Below, in pieces: positions 7,398 to 15,600 of a DNA stretch of 29,447 nt. A program made the translations under genes and the position numbers. The DNA comes from CAYMLL01 sp964390645. Lineage in GTDB: Bacteria > Planctomycetota > UBA8108. The notes under the pieces are model-generated. The model did not search any database and was not told the DNA's origin. It was given only the letters and a program-made list of their open reading frames with translations. The number at the start of each line of letters is the position of its first letter. Position 1 is the first letter of the stretch. The DNA is taken from positions 1 through 29,447 of the forward strand of contig CAYMLL010000060.1 in NCBI GenBank assembly GCA_964390645.1, given 5' to 3'.

Positions 7398-8144
7398 ATG
7401 TTCCTGTGCCGAGTGTGTGCCCGCTCCTTCGGTTGGTGCATGATCGCCGGGCTATTCGTTGCCGGCTGCAACGCCACTAGGGCCCAGATAGCCTCGGGCA
7501 CGCACGCCGACGACTTCGGCGCCGAGATCGCTGACGACGAGGAAATCAACATCGAGACCGTGCAGCGCAATCAGATGCTGCACCAGCGCGCGCAGGTCGA
7601 GTTGCGTCTGGGACCGGCCTTTCCTTTCGACCTCTTCGAGCCTTCTCGTGAGTCCCGAGCGGCCGACGTCGGCTTCGGTGTTGGCGCCAAGGCGAGCCTG
7701 GAGACGCAGAAGAACGTCTTCTGGGGCTTCGCTCTGGACTACCAGTCTCAGGACACCGAGGACCTGTCGCTGACGACCGACGAGCAGATCAACGCGGTCG
7801 CCTCCTACGATCGATTCTCCTTCCTCGGCACCTTCGACTACGACATCCCGTTGTGGGAGGCACCGGACGCCCTGATCGTCCGACTCGGTCTCGGAATGGG
7901 GCTCGTCGTCTTCAAGTTCGAGGGTGACGGTGTGGCCGAGATCGAGGACCTCTACCAGATCCTCGTACGACCGGCCGTCGCCCTGCGCTATCCGGTGCAC
8001 GAGAATGCCGTCATCTTCACCGAGTTCGCGTACGACATCGTTCCCGACAAGAGTCTGGGAACGAAGGAGAGTCAGGGCATCACGGGCGCTCGGCCGGTGC
8101 TTTCCAGTGGGGCCATCTGGTTCGGCGCCGCCTTCCAGTGGTAA
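7398..8144 (+). CDS. Probable outer-membrane beta-barrel protein with lipobox
   Basis: 248 residues. The start is fixed by AAGGAGG (7383-7389), 8 nt before the ATG. The N-terminus is an export signal (FGWCMIAGLFVAGC) with a lipobox-like V-A-G-C ending at Cys24; cleavage by ordinary signal peptidase after TRAQIA is the alternative. An acidic stretch (ADDFGAEIADDEEIN) follows. The rest alternates hydrophobic and polar residues in strand-like segments (AQVELRLGPAF, VFWGFALDYQSQ, DRFSFLGTFDYDI, IVRLGLGMGLVVFKF, AVIFTEFAYDIV). It ends GAIWFGAAFQW with a terminal aromatic residue, as in OmpA/OmpW-size barrels. I do not recognise a specific family. It is a single-gene unit, followed by a hairpin at 8186-8226. 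An ATG at 7390 opens only a 17-codon overlapping frame and touches the ribosome site, so it was not used. Confidence 0.75.
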   Translation: MFLCRVCARSFGWCMIAGLFVAGCNATRAQIASGTHADDFGAEIADDEEINIETVQRNQMLHQRAQVELRLGPAFPFDLFEPSRESRAADVGFGVGAKASLETQKNVFWGFALDYQSQDTEDLSLTTDEQINAVASYDRFSFLGTFDYDIPLWEAPDALIVRLGLGMGLVVFKFEGDGVAEIEDLYQILVRPAVALRYPVHENAVIFTEFAYDIVPDKSLGTKESQGITGARPVLSSGAIWFGAAFQW

Positions 8145-8185
8145 GCCCTGCTGTCACCAGGGCCCGTTAAGTAACGAGACCGCGA

Positions 8186-8226
8186 ACACAGGCCGCCTCC
8201 CCGGGCTCCGGGTGGGCGGCCCGTGT
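8186..8226 (+). terminator. Hairpin after the outer-membrane protein gene
   Basis: ACAC-A-GGCCGCC (8186-8197) pairs with GGCGGCC-C-GTGT (8215-8226), 11 of 12 positions, with a C/G-rich loop that can pair further. It starts 41 nt after the stop codon. Only a weak T run (CTTC) follows, so termination efficiency is uncertain. Confidence 0.55.
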
Positions 8227-8401
8227 CTTCAGGACCGGCTCGCGGGGTTGTTGCACCGGTGTTTCCGGTGAGGGAGCGTGCTAACATGGGTAGTGGCGGC
8301 GGACCGGGACGGCCCGGTCGTGTGGCTGCGGGCCTTCCGCAGACCTGCATGGCAGTCGACCGGGCTCGCAGAGCGCTGACTGGATGGAGTGAGAGTGCCG
8401 G

Positions 8402-8851
8402 ATGCCGCGAGGAAGCTCGGATCTTGAATCGAGTGCGCGTGAGTCGCGTACCCATCGTCTGCGACGCGATGCTCTGGAGACGTTGCTCGAGGCCAGAGAC
8501 CGCCTGGTCTCCCAGATGGCCGACGAGATCCGCGCACACCGTGACGTGATTCTCGACCAGGCGACGGGTCAGGACAGTCTCTTCAGCTTCGAGTTCCAGG
8601 AGATCGAGGACCGCTACAGCGCCCGTCTTCACGCGCTCAACTCGATCCTCGAGAACCTCGAGTTCCGCCGTCCGCGCCTGGCGCACAAGGTAGAGACGCT
8701 GACCACGTCTCGCGAGCACCTCTATCAGGACCTCAACTCTCTGGTCAGCCAGTTCGACCAGTGGGATCTGGTGGACATCAACGTCACCGAGCTCAAGGAC
8801 GAGCAGCTCCTCGCGGTGGTCTCCTTCACCGCGGACGAGTACGGGGACTGA
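8402..8851 (+). CDS. Small helical (coiled-coil) protein of unknown function
   Basis: 149 residues; I do not recognise the family. After a Ser/Arg-rich start the sequence is almost entirely charged amphipathic helix (about residues 18-118), with heptad-like Leu/Val spacing (ALETLLEARDRLVSQMADEI, then LHALNSILENLEFRRPRL), so a dimeric coiled coil is likely. The last 30 residues (DLVDINVTELKDEQLLAVV) look like a small mixed alpha/beta end. There is no signal peptide or membrane segment, so it is probably cytoplasmic. GGAG lies about 13 nt before the ATG, a weak ribosome site. It has strong G/C third-position bias like its neighbours, which supports real coding. Its stop codon lies inside a 20-bp duplication. 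Confidence 0.7.
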   Translation: MPRGSSDLESSARESRTHRLRRDALETLLEARDRLVSQMADEIRAHRDVILDQATGQDSLFSFEFQEIEDRYSARLHALNSILENLEFRRPRLAHKVETLTTSREHLYQDLNSLVSQFDQWDLVDINVTELKDEQLLAVVSFTADEYGD

Positions 8852-8882
8852 CGGGGTTGCAAGGGGACTGACGGGATTGCCA
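8843..8882. repeat. 20-bp tandem duplication across a stop codon
   Basis: GGGGACTGACGGGGTTGCAA (8843-8862) is followed at once by a copy differing at two positions (8863-8882), then by a partial third copy beginning GGGGGAC. The first copy contains the last codons and TGA of the small helical protein. Confidence 0.9.
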
Positions 8883-8927
8883 GGGGGACCGCGTGGGGAT
8901 CGGCTCGGGCGCGGATTCGGCGTCCGC

Positions 8928-9713
8928 TCAGTGACGTCCGCGTTGTCGCTCCCGCACCGGCAGGATCTCGAGGCAGGTGGTCCACCAGCCGGTCGCGATC
9001 GTCTCGATGAACTCCGCCGGCAACTCCTCCTCGCGCATCTCGCGCGCCAGCGTCCGCCAGTCGTAGGCCACGGGAATGAACTCGACTCGTGGTGGAGCGT
9101 TGGCCTCGGTCTCGAGAATCGCGTACCAGACGCGCGACGTTCCGTCGTTCCCGGGACGGCCGATGACGCCGCAGTTCACGAAGAGACGTCCCGACGCCAG
9201 CTCGCGGCTCCACTTGATGCCGGTGTGGGTAGCCACGACGATGTCGGCGTCCTGCCGGTCGAAGACCTTCTCGAGGAAGTGATCGGGGGTCGTCGACTCC
9301 CAGAGGAACTCGTTCTGGCGCCGTGGCGATCCGTGGCACAGAAGTACGCGCTTGCCGTCGAGCTCGAGGCGAATCTCGGGGGGCAGCGTCGCCAACCAGG
9401 ACTTGTTGACGTTTGACGTCTTGCGAAACGTGTACTCGTAGCTCAGCCGGGCGAAATGATTGTCGCGCGGGTCCGTGTAGCCGCACTGGCAGTCGGTGAG
9501 GCCCCTCGCGAGCGAATCGTCGTAGTTGCCGGCGATCGTCAGGACGCCGGCGTGCTCGAGCAGCGCGAACACCCGGTCGGGATGCGGCCCGAAGGCGCCG
9601 AGGTCACCGAGGCAATAGCACGCATCGACGTTTCTGCGGCGCGCGTCTACGAGCGTCTCGGCGAGCGCCAGGTGGTTCGAGTAGACCCCTCCGAACAGTG
9701 CGATCCGGCTCAC
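8928..9713 (-). CDS. Metallophosphoesterase-fold protein lacking the first metal-binding D-x-H
   Basis: 261 residues, starting at GTG 9713; AAGGAG 8 nt upstream overlaps the radical SAM stop codon. The fold is that of calcineurin-like phosphoesterases: CLGDLGAFGPHPDRV (GDxxG block), IAGNYDD (GN-H/D block), LLCHGSPRR (His block) and VVATHTGIKW (last His block). The N-terminal block, normally SDIHGN, reads GGVYSN at residues 8-13, so the Asp and His that bind the first metal are Gly9 and Tyr11. Either it binds one metal, recruits another ligand, or is not a hydrolase. There is no signal peptide, so it is cytoplasmic. It is the last gene of the four-gene cassette. The substrate is unknown; small phosphorylated molecules or nucleotides are usual in the superfamily. 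Confidence 0.85.
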   Translation of the reverse strand: MSRIALFGGVYSNHLALAETLVDARRRNVDACYCLGDLGAFGPHPDRVFALLEHAGVLTIAGNYDDSLARGLTDCQCGYTDPRDNHFARLSYEYTFRKTSNVNKSWLATLPPEIRLELDGKRVLLCHGSPRRQNEFLWESTTPDHFLEKVFDRQDADIVVATHTGIKWSRELASGRLFVNCGVIGRPGNDGTSRVWYAILETEANAPPRVEFIPVAYDWRTLAREMREEELPAEFIETIATGWWTTCLEILPVRERQRGRH

Positions 9714-9716
9714 GCG

Positions 9717-10634
9717 TCACTCCTTGCCCATGCCACCGACGTTGGAGCAGATCGCTCCGTGGACGTAGCAGGTGTGGCAGGCGCCGTGGGACAGCGCGAA
9801 CGGACGACAGGCCTCATCGAGCGTCTGGCCGAGGTGCGCGTCATCCGCTTCTATGAGGATCGGACAGACGGCCACACCGCGGTCCGTGACGGTGCGACCG
9901 CGACTGCAGAGCAGCTGGCCCGTCTCGTAGTCGACCAGCATGCGCTCGGTGACGCGCTCGGCATCCATGTAGGGTCTCGAGCGCAGCGCCTCCATCCCGA
10001 GGTGCAGGGTCGGCAGGATCTTGATGCGAGGGCGCGCGTAGCCGATCGATCGCATCGTGGCGACGAAGGACTCGAAGACACGCTCTGTGTCGCCCTCGGG
10101 CCATGTCTGCGCGACCGTGATGATCGGCAGGAAGCCTTCCCCGACGAGCAGCCGCAATCCGCGCACGGCGTCGTCGAAGGTGCCTTCGCCTCGGATCGGG
10201 TCGTTCGTGGCGGCATCGGGGCCGTCGATGCTGACGCGCAGCTCGAGGCTGTACCGGCTCGCCTCGGCGATCTTCGCGAGCGCTTCGACGCTCTTCGGCG
10301 TGAACGCGGTCGCGTTGGTGAGCACGGTGGCGGGCCCGTAGCGAAGCGTCTCCTCGAGAATCGGTAGCAGATCCTTGTTGAGGAAGGGCTCGCCGCCGGT
10401 GAAGTAGTACTCCTTGACTCCGTGGCGCATCGACTCCTCGAGGCGAAGGCGCACGTCCTCCACGCTCAGAAAGCCGAAGGCATCGTTTCCGGGATGGCAG
10501 CTGATGAAGCAGTGATTGCAGGTCAGGTTGCAGAGCGTTCCGGCGACCTGGAACCACAGCTCGTCCATCGCTGCGAGATCGATCAGCGGGGTGCGGTCTG
10601 CCGGGAACGTGTCGCTCGAGCTCGCCGGCGTCAT
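9717..10634 (-). CDS. Radical SAM protein with Cys-rich C-terminus
   Basis: 305 residues. The radical SAM cluster motif CxxxCxxC is at C35, C39 and C42 (CNLTCNHC). GGEP (80-83) binds the methionine part of S-adenosylmethionine, and a later strand VSIDGPD is typical of the SPASM/twitch branch. The C-terminus carries six Cys (243, 257, 276, 286, 289, 296; HGACHTCYVHGAIC), enough for one or two auxiliary iron-sulfur clusters, but the spacing is not the classic SPASM pattern. Such enzymes generate a 5'-deoxyadenosyl radical to modify peptides or small molecules. ATG 10634 overlaps the TGA of the FAD oxidoreductase (ATGA). No small precursor peptide gene is visible beside it, which weakens a peptide-modification role. 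The substrate is unknown. Confidence 0.88.
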   Translation of the reverse strand: MTPASSSDTFPADRTPLIDLAAMDELWFQVAGTLCNLTCNHCFISCHPGNDAFGFLSVEDVRLRLEESMRHGVKEYYFTGGEPFLNKDLLPILEETLRYGPATVLTNATAFTPKSVEALAKIAEASRYSLELRVSIDGPDAATNDPIRGEGTFDDAVRGLRLLVGEGFLPIITVAQTWPEGDTERVFESFVATMRSIGYARPRIKILPTLHLGMEALRSRPYMDAERVTERMLVDYETGQLLCSRGRTVTDRGVAVCPILIEADDAHLGQTLDEACRPFALSHGACHTCYVHGAICSNVGGMGKE

Positions 10635-11899
10635 CGGAGTGCCTTCGCGGACTCGTCGTGGAGATCGAGCGCGTCGTCCTTCTCGACGAGGCGGAAGACG
10701 TCGCGCACCTGCTCCTGACCGATCCGAAGGAGGAAGTCGCTGCGGCGGCCGAAGCTCTTGTGCCCGACGATGAAGAGATCCGGCTCCGGATGGGTGAGCG
10801 TCTCGGCTCCGGCGTGTGAGCGCGTGAGGCAGTCTCCGCCGTCCGTCGCCAGCAGCGCGGCGGCGAGCTTCATGGGCCCTTCGCTCGCGTAGCAGTGGTG
10901 CACTTGCAGCTCCCGCAGAACCGACAGGTCCGGGCGGTAGCCGACGAGGGCGAGAATCCGGTCGACGACGACGCTGTCCGTCCGTCCGTCGGCAGCGTCG
11001 TGAAGATCGACTTGCAGCCGGTTCCCCACGGACCCGATCCTGGCCACCGTCACGCCCGGGATGACGGTGCATGTGTTCGGTGGAGACGCCGCGATGTCGT
11101 TCGCGAAGCGGCAGAGCCGATCCCGCTCCGCGAGGGGATCGTCCGCAACCTGATCGGCGGGCTCCTCGGCGCGATCGCGCCGCGCCCATACGACGTGCGT
11201 GTCGGGAGCCGTCCGTGATAGCTCGGTGAGCTGCCGGAGCGCGGTGGTGGCCGAGTGACCCGCGCCGACGAGCAGCGTTCTCCGTCCCGCGTACGTGCGA
11301 CGATCGGATCCGAGGATGTCCCGGAGGTGGTAGTCGATCCGTTCGCGCGCGGCTCTCTCGCCCGGAGCGGGAGCCCCGCCGTCTCCGAGGCTTCCGGGCG
11401 TGGCGAACACGCCCGCCGCGTCGATCACGACATCGGCGTCGATCTCGGACTCGGCGTCGCTCTCGACGTCCCGAAGGAGCAGACGGAAGGGATGTGTCGA
11501 CCGGTGAGCCGCTCCCGGCGCCTCGGTCTTGAGCAGTCCGCGGCGGCAGACTCCGAGGACTTCCGTGCCCTCGCGGACCCGGTCGTCGAGGCACCGCGCC
11601 AGCGGATCCAGGTAGAGATCGACGAACTCGATGCCTCGTGGGATGGAGTCGGGTGCGGGAAGCTCGACGCCTTGCGCGGCGAGCAGACGGACGCCCAGCG
11701 GCGAGACGTTGAGGCTCCACGGAGAGAACAGCTCGACGAATCCCCAGCGTCGCACGTGTTCGCCGACTCGATCGCGCTCGAGGACGACAACATCGTGCCC
11801 GAGGGTGTGGCCGTAGACCGCGGCCTCGATGCCGATCGGCCCGCCGCCGACGACGGCGATGCGTCGGGGCCGGCGCGTTGTTCGACGGCTCTCGCTCAC
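10631..11899 (-). CDS. FAD-dependent NAD(P)-binding oxidoreductase
   Basis: 422 residues from a GTG at 11899 that overlaps the upstream TGA (GTGA). Residues 14-27 form an FAD-binding Rossmann motif (IAVVGGGPIGIEAA), ending in an acidic residue after VVVLE. A second dinucleotide-binding motif lies near 209-220 (LLVGAGHSATTAL), as in flavin monooxygenases and pyridine nucleotide-disulfide reductases. ADVVIDAAGVFATPG (155-169) and a late DLFIVGHKSFGR resemble the ATG and GD motifs of these flavoproteins. There is no redox CxxC, so a disulfide reductase role is unlikely; a monooxygenase- or dehydrogenase-like role fits better. It is the second gene of the coupled cassette. The reading frame stays open upstream to 12469 but that part is a shadow of the GGT gene. 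Confidence 0.85.
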   Translation of the reverse strand: MSESRRTTRRPRRIAVVGGGPIGIEAAVYGHTLGHDVVVLERDRVGEHVRRWGFVELFSPWSLNVSPLGVRLLAAQGVELPAPDSIPRGIEFVDLYLDPLARCLDDRVREGTEVLGVCRRGLLKTEAPGAAHRSTHPFRLLLRDVESDAESEIDADVVIDAAGVFATPGSLGDGGAPAPGERAARERIDYHLRDILGSDRRTYAGRRTLLVGAGHSATTALRQLTELSRTAPDTHVVWARRDRAEEPADQVADDPLAERDRLCRFANDIAASPPNTCTVIPGVTVARIGSVGNRLQVDLHDAADGRTDSVVVDRILALVGYRPDLSVLRELQVHHCYASEGPMKLAAALLATDGGDCLTRSHAGAETLTHPEPDLFIVGHKSFGRRSDFLLRIGQEQVRDVFRLVEKDDALDLHDESAKALR

Positions 11900-13560
11900 G
11901 ATTCGCCGCTGCCACCCCGAAAGGCCGCGCCCGGAGCGCCGGGGTCGACGCCGGCATCGATCCGCAGCGGCGATCGGCCGGTGATCTCGGCGGCGTAGAC
12001 GCGTCCGACGGCACCGAAGGGCTTCGGGCTCGCGACGACGTTCCAGCCGCGAGCGGCGAGTGCGTTGACGATTGGCGGTGGGAAGCGAGACTCGAGCAGC
12101 AAGGTGCCGGGACCGTAGCCGTCGAAGCGCGGATGGACGACCGCTTCTGCGACGCTCATGCCGAAGTCGACGACGTTGACGATGACCTGTGTCAGACCTG
12201 CGGTGATGCGAGCCGCTCCCGGAGACCCGAGGATCAGCCGTACCTCGCCGTCGTCCAGGAGAATGGTCTCGGCGACCGCCGTGCTGCGCGCCTTGCCGGG
12301 CGCGATCGAGTTCGCGTGACCGGGGCGCGGATCGAACGCGCTCATGCAGTTGTTGAAGAGGATCCCGAGTCGGGGATGGAAGACGCCGGAGTTGTAGCCG
12401 AGCGAGTGCGAGAACGAAATCGCGTTGCCGCTGCTGTCGACGATCGTCACCTGCGTGGTGTCGGGACACTCGGCGCCGGACTCTGGCGTCTGCGCCGAGG
12501 AGACGCCGAGCCGATCGAGGTACTCGTCACTCAGGAACGTGGCGTCCGGGGGCGTACCGAAGATGGGATCGCCCTGATGCTCGAGTCGGTCCCGCCAGAC
12601 GTTCTGCAGCACGCTCGCCATGTGGTCGATGAAGTCGACGTTCGCCGGCGACGTGAGGTCGTGCGTCGGTGATCGCTCCAGGAGGGCGAGCGTCTGAAGC
12701 AGCGCGACGCCGCCGCCGGGAAGAGGCGTCGTCAGGACCTCGAGACCTCGGTAGCGACCGCGTAGGGGCGCGTGCATCTGCGGCTCGTAGGCCGCGAGGT
12801 CATCGCGCGTGACGAGGGCACCTTCCTGTTCCCAGTCCTCGCCGATCTGTCGTGCGATCTCGCCGCGATAGAAGCTCTCGGCGCCTTCTTCCGCGAGTTG
12901 ACGGTAGGTCTGCGCCAGCTCCGCTTGCCGGAAGGTCTCGCCTGCGCCGTAGGTTGAGCCGTTGGCCTTGAGCGCCATGCGCTTTCCGGCCGCGGTGAGG
13001 CCGAGGCGATCCCGGGTCGACACGCGACCGAAGAGTCCCGGGCGAGTCCAGAACTCGGCGAGCTCCGGAGGCACTCGAAAGCCTGTACGCGCGTAGGGGA
13101 TGGCCCGCTCGACGAGGTCGCACCAGGGCATCGAGCCGAATCGATCGTGGATGGAGGCGAGTCCCGCGAGCACGCCCGGCACGGTGATCGACTGGTAGCC
13201 GACGTCGTTGAGCTTGTCGCGAACCAGGTAGCCGAAGCCGTCCGGCGTGCCGGCCTCGAAACGGTCGAGCCAGACGTCCTCGCGGGCGAGGCTGCCCGCA
13301 CGACCGTGGAAGTCGACGCAGAGGGGTTCGGTCGCACCGTCCTTGACGAAGACGAGTGTCGCGCAGCCGAAGCCGCCGATCCCGCAACGGTGAGGGTCGA
13401 CGATGCCCTGCACGAAGACAGAGGTGACGAGAGCATCGGCGGCGTTGCCGCCGTCGTCGAGGACTCGCGCGCCGTCGAAGGCCGCCACCGCCTGCGGGGC
13501 CGTGCCGAGCCCGCCGCCGGTGATGGGGGCAGGGTGGCTGGTTCGCTGGTCGCGGGGCAT
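11896..13560 (-). CDS. Gamma-glutamyltransferase-family Ntn hydrolase without signal peptide
   Basis: 554 residues from ATG 13560. Family marks: DGGNAADALVT near 36-46, GIGGFG at 60-65, the autocleavage and nucleophile region PDTTQVTIVDSSGNAIS (Thr368), PGKARSTAVAETI at 421-433 and GSPGAARI at 445-452. Relatives cleave the gamma-glutamyl bond of glutathione or related amides and mature by self-cleavage before the nucleophilic Thr. The usual HTTH is DTTQ here. There is no export signal, unlike periplasmic or secreted GGTs, so it should act in the cytoplasm. It is the first gene of a four-gene coupled cassette, suggesting a gamma-glutamyl intermediate, though this is inference. TATAAT lies 9 nt before the ATG and there is no ribosome site, supporting this start. 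Confidence 0.88.
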   Translation of the reverse strand: MPRDQRTSHPAPITGGGLGTAPQAVAAFDGARVLDDGGNAADALVTSVFVQGIVDPHRCGIGGFGCATLVFVKDGATEPLCVDFHGRAGSLAREDVWLDRFEAGTPDGFGYLVRDKLNDVGYQSITVPGVLAGLASIHDRFGSMPWCDLVERAIPYARTGFRVPPELAEFWTRPGLFGRVSTRDRLGLTAAGKRMALKANGSTYGAGETFRQAELAQTYRQLAEEGAESFYRGEIARQIGEDWEQEGALVTRDDLAAYEPQMHAPLRGRYRGLEVLTTPLPGGGVALLQTLALLERSPTHDLTSPANVDFIDHMASVLQNVWRDRLEHQGDPIFGTPPDATFLSDEYLDRLGVSSAQTPESGAECPDTTQVTIVDSSGNAISFSHSLGYNSGVFHPRLGILFNNCMSAFDPRPGHANSIAPGKARSTAVAETILLDDGEVRLILGSPGAARITAGLTQVIVNVVDFGMSVAEAVVHPRFDGYGPGTLLLESRFPPPIVNALAARGWNVVASPKPFGAVGRVYAAEITGRSPLRIDAGVDPGAPGAAFRGGSGES

Positions 13561-13569
13561 GGCAAGCGG

Positions 13570-13575
13570 ATTATA
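13570..13575 (-). promoter_or_regulatory. Perfect TATAAT -10 element, leaderless start of the GGT cassette
   Basis: TATAAT reads 13575 to 13570 on the minus strand, with 9 nt between it and the ATG at 13560. Transcription normally begins about 7 nt after a -10 element, so the mRNA would begin within about 3 nt of the start codon. No purine-rich ribosome site fits in the gap. The -35 position (17 nt away) reads TTCCGT, a poor match. Confidence 0.5.
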
Positions 13576-13791
13576 GGCACGTGGAAGCGGGGACGGAAGC
13601 AGGGAAGAGGAACCAGGGGAGGGCGCCACGGCCGTTGGGGCCACCCAGGAAACCACGGAGGCTGGAAGGTGGAGCCAGGAACGTGCGGGGATTCGGATGC
13701 GGACCGGCTCCCGAAACGGTGCACGGCCCTCCGCGCCATCATCGACGTGGGGGGCCGTGCTGCCGTCGTTCGAACTCGATCTTTGTGACGC

Positions 13792-15570
13792 CTACTTCCG
13801 GTAGGGGGCGAACGATTCGCCGTAGAACCCCGAGTCGTTCCACGTCGCGTAGCCGGCCGAGTCGCTCATGGTCTTGCTGAGCGCGGAGATGAACTCGATG
13901 AGGCCGGGAGGCAACTCGTCCTCCGGGAGGAGGCCGGAGGACAGCATGTCCTCGACGAATTTCATCGAGCTCTCGGCGTACTCCTTGGTCGTGAACGAGA
14001 CGGAGGTCAGCTTCGCCGGCAGGCTTGTCGCCGCCTTCTTGAATGCAGGCTTGTCGCCGATACCGGGCACGTCCTTGCCGATCCGACGGATCACCTTCTC
14101 GACCGACTTCGAGCTCAGGCTGAGGAGCAGCAGCTTGTCCGTGATGCAGAGAGTCGGGTCGACGCCGATTGCCTCCGTCGCCTCGCCTGCGCTGAAGATG
14201 TCGCGCCCCATGTATTTCCTGGGCTGCAGCGCCCCACCGGTGGTCTCGATGGCCTTTTCGACGAGCTTCTTCCAGACGGTGTCGTCCTTGAGGGCGAGGA
14301 CGAGCGAGAGGTCACCGGCCGGGTTGTCGATCGTCGGTACGCCGTTGACGAAGTAGTGCAGGCGGTTGCCGATGCTCTTGAGGAAGGAGTCGAACTTGAT
14401 GCCGACGGTCTGCTCGAACATCTGCTCGATGTTGACGACCTCTCCGCTGAGCGCCGCGAAGGACTGTCCGAGCTCCATTATCTTGCGCAGTGACGAACCG
14501 ATCGCCTCGGCATTGAGGCCGGTGGTCACGTAGGAAACGCTGTCGTCCGGGATGATTGTCGGGGGTGTCGCCGGGAAGGGCTTCGACTTGAACCAGCCCA
14601 GAATACCGTCGTCGGCACCGCCGTTGTGAATAAAGGAGCGGACCCGGATCGCGTCCTTTTCGAGCGAGTAGCTGAGGCCGGCGTTGTTGAGGGACTTGCC
14701 GAAGAGGATCTCGGATACCGTCTGCCAGACGAACACGAAGGGGTTTGCGCTCATCGCCCGGTCGACCGCCTGCAGGATGGGCTTCAGGTTCACGAAGAAG
14801 AAGATGTCGCCGTCCTTGCCCGCGAGCTCGTTGGTGGCGCCGAACTCCTGCGTTCTGGCGAGCGAATCCTCGAACGCGCCCTTCGAGAGGTCGACCATCG
14901 TTTTCTCGAGAAACTTCTTGCTGGGGCTCATGAAGTACTTGCTGCCGAGCTCCCCGAGGTAGATCGCTTCGGGGCCGGAGTTGGCGGCGTTCAACTCGGG
15001 CGGAGTCAGCACGGTGATCTTGCCACCGTGGAACTTGTCTGTCTTGACGCCGGCGCCTTCCTTCACCGCGAACGCCAGCAGCGCGAGGAGGTTCTTCTTG
15101 AACGCGGGACGTCCGGAACCCGTGTCGACCGCGACCAGGAAGGGAATCATGTCGCCCGTCAGGTCCGGCTCCTCCATGTTCATCAGCGATTCGCTGAGCG
15201 CCCCGATGATCGGGCCTGCATCACCGAACGTGAGGACGACCTCGCCTTTGACCGCCTCGAGCATCTCGAGCGGATCGACATTCGCCTCGGACCTGGCCTC
15301 GTTGCGGAACTGCTCGATGCCCTCCTTGAACGTCGAGAAGAGCTCGGCGAGCTCGGGCATGTTCTTCAGCTGGTAGATCGGCGACGAGTTGATCTTCTGG
15401 AGCAGGCTCGTGATGTTCGGAGCGTGGACCAGAAGAGCCGTCTTCTTCGGCAGGACCTTGACGACCGATGGCGTCGCGACGACGGTCTCCTGGGCGGCGA
15501 GTGGGGAAAACGCCACGACGAGTCCCAGAAGGAAGGCCGTTGCGGAACCTGCGACCTCGAGCTTGATCAT
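13792..15570 (-). CDS. Large exported protein resembling DUF3352 family
   Basis: 592 residues. ATG 15570 is preceded by AAAGGA. The signal peptide has core TAFLLGLVVAFSPLAA, with cleavage likely after A-A-Q near residue 27. The mature part begins with PSVVKVLPKKTALLVHAPNI and alternates beta strands and helices: VKGEVVLTFGDAG, FLVAVDTGSG, KTDKFHGGKITVL, then a similar second half with FVNGVPTIDNPAGDLSLVLAL and GRDIFSAGEA. This two-lobed pattern with self-similar halves is like DUF3352 proteins common in Planctomycetes and Myxococcota, whose role is unknown. There are no Cys pairs or catalytic motifs. It is third and last of the minus-strand set, 30 nt after the protease gene. Family assignment is tentative. 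The stop is TAG. Confidence 0.75.
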   Translation of the reverse strand: MIKLEVAGSATAFLLGLVVAFSPLAAQETVVATPSVVKVLPKKTALLVHAPNITSLLQKINSSPIYQLKNMPELAELFSTFKEGIEQFRNEARSEANVDPLEMLEAVKGEVVLTFGDAGPIIGALSESLMNMEEPDLTGDMIPFLVAVDTGSGRPAFKKNLLALLAFAVKEGAGVKTDKFHGGKITVLTPPELNAANSGPEAIYLGELGSKYFMSPSKKFLEKTMVDLSKGAFEDSLARTQEFGATNELAGKDGDIFFFVNLKPILQAVDRAMSANPFVFVWQTVSEILFGKSLNNAGLSYSLEKDAIRVRSFIHNGGADDGILGWFKSKPFPATPPTIIPDDSVSYVTTGLNAEAIGSSLRKIMELGQSFAALSGEVVNIEQMFEQTVGIKFDSFLKSIGNRLHYFVNGVPTIDNPAGDLSLVLALKDDTVWKKLVEKAIETTGGALQPRKYMGRDIFSAGEATEAIGVDPTLCITDKLLLLSLSSKSVEKVIRRIGKDVPGIGDKPAFKKAATSLPAKLTSVSFTTKEYAESSMKFVEDMLSSGLLPEDELPPGLIEFISALSKTMSDSAGYATWNDSGFYGESFAPYRK

Positions 15571-15600
15571 CCTATTTGTCCTTTGTGGTGTGGTTGGGGG

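Noticed and set aside
9717..13560. Radical SAM peptide (RiPP) maturation cluster
   Set aside because: No short precursor-peptide gene or transporter was found next to the radical SAM gene; I keep only the broader idea of a small-molecule tailoring pathway.
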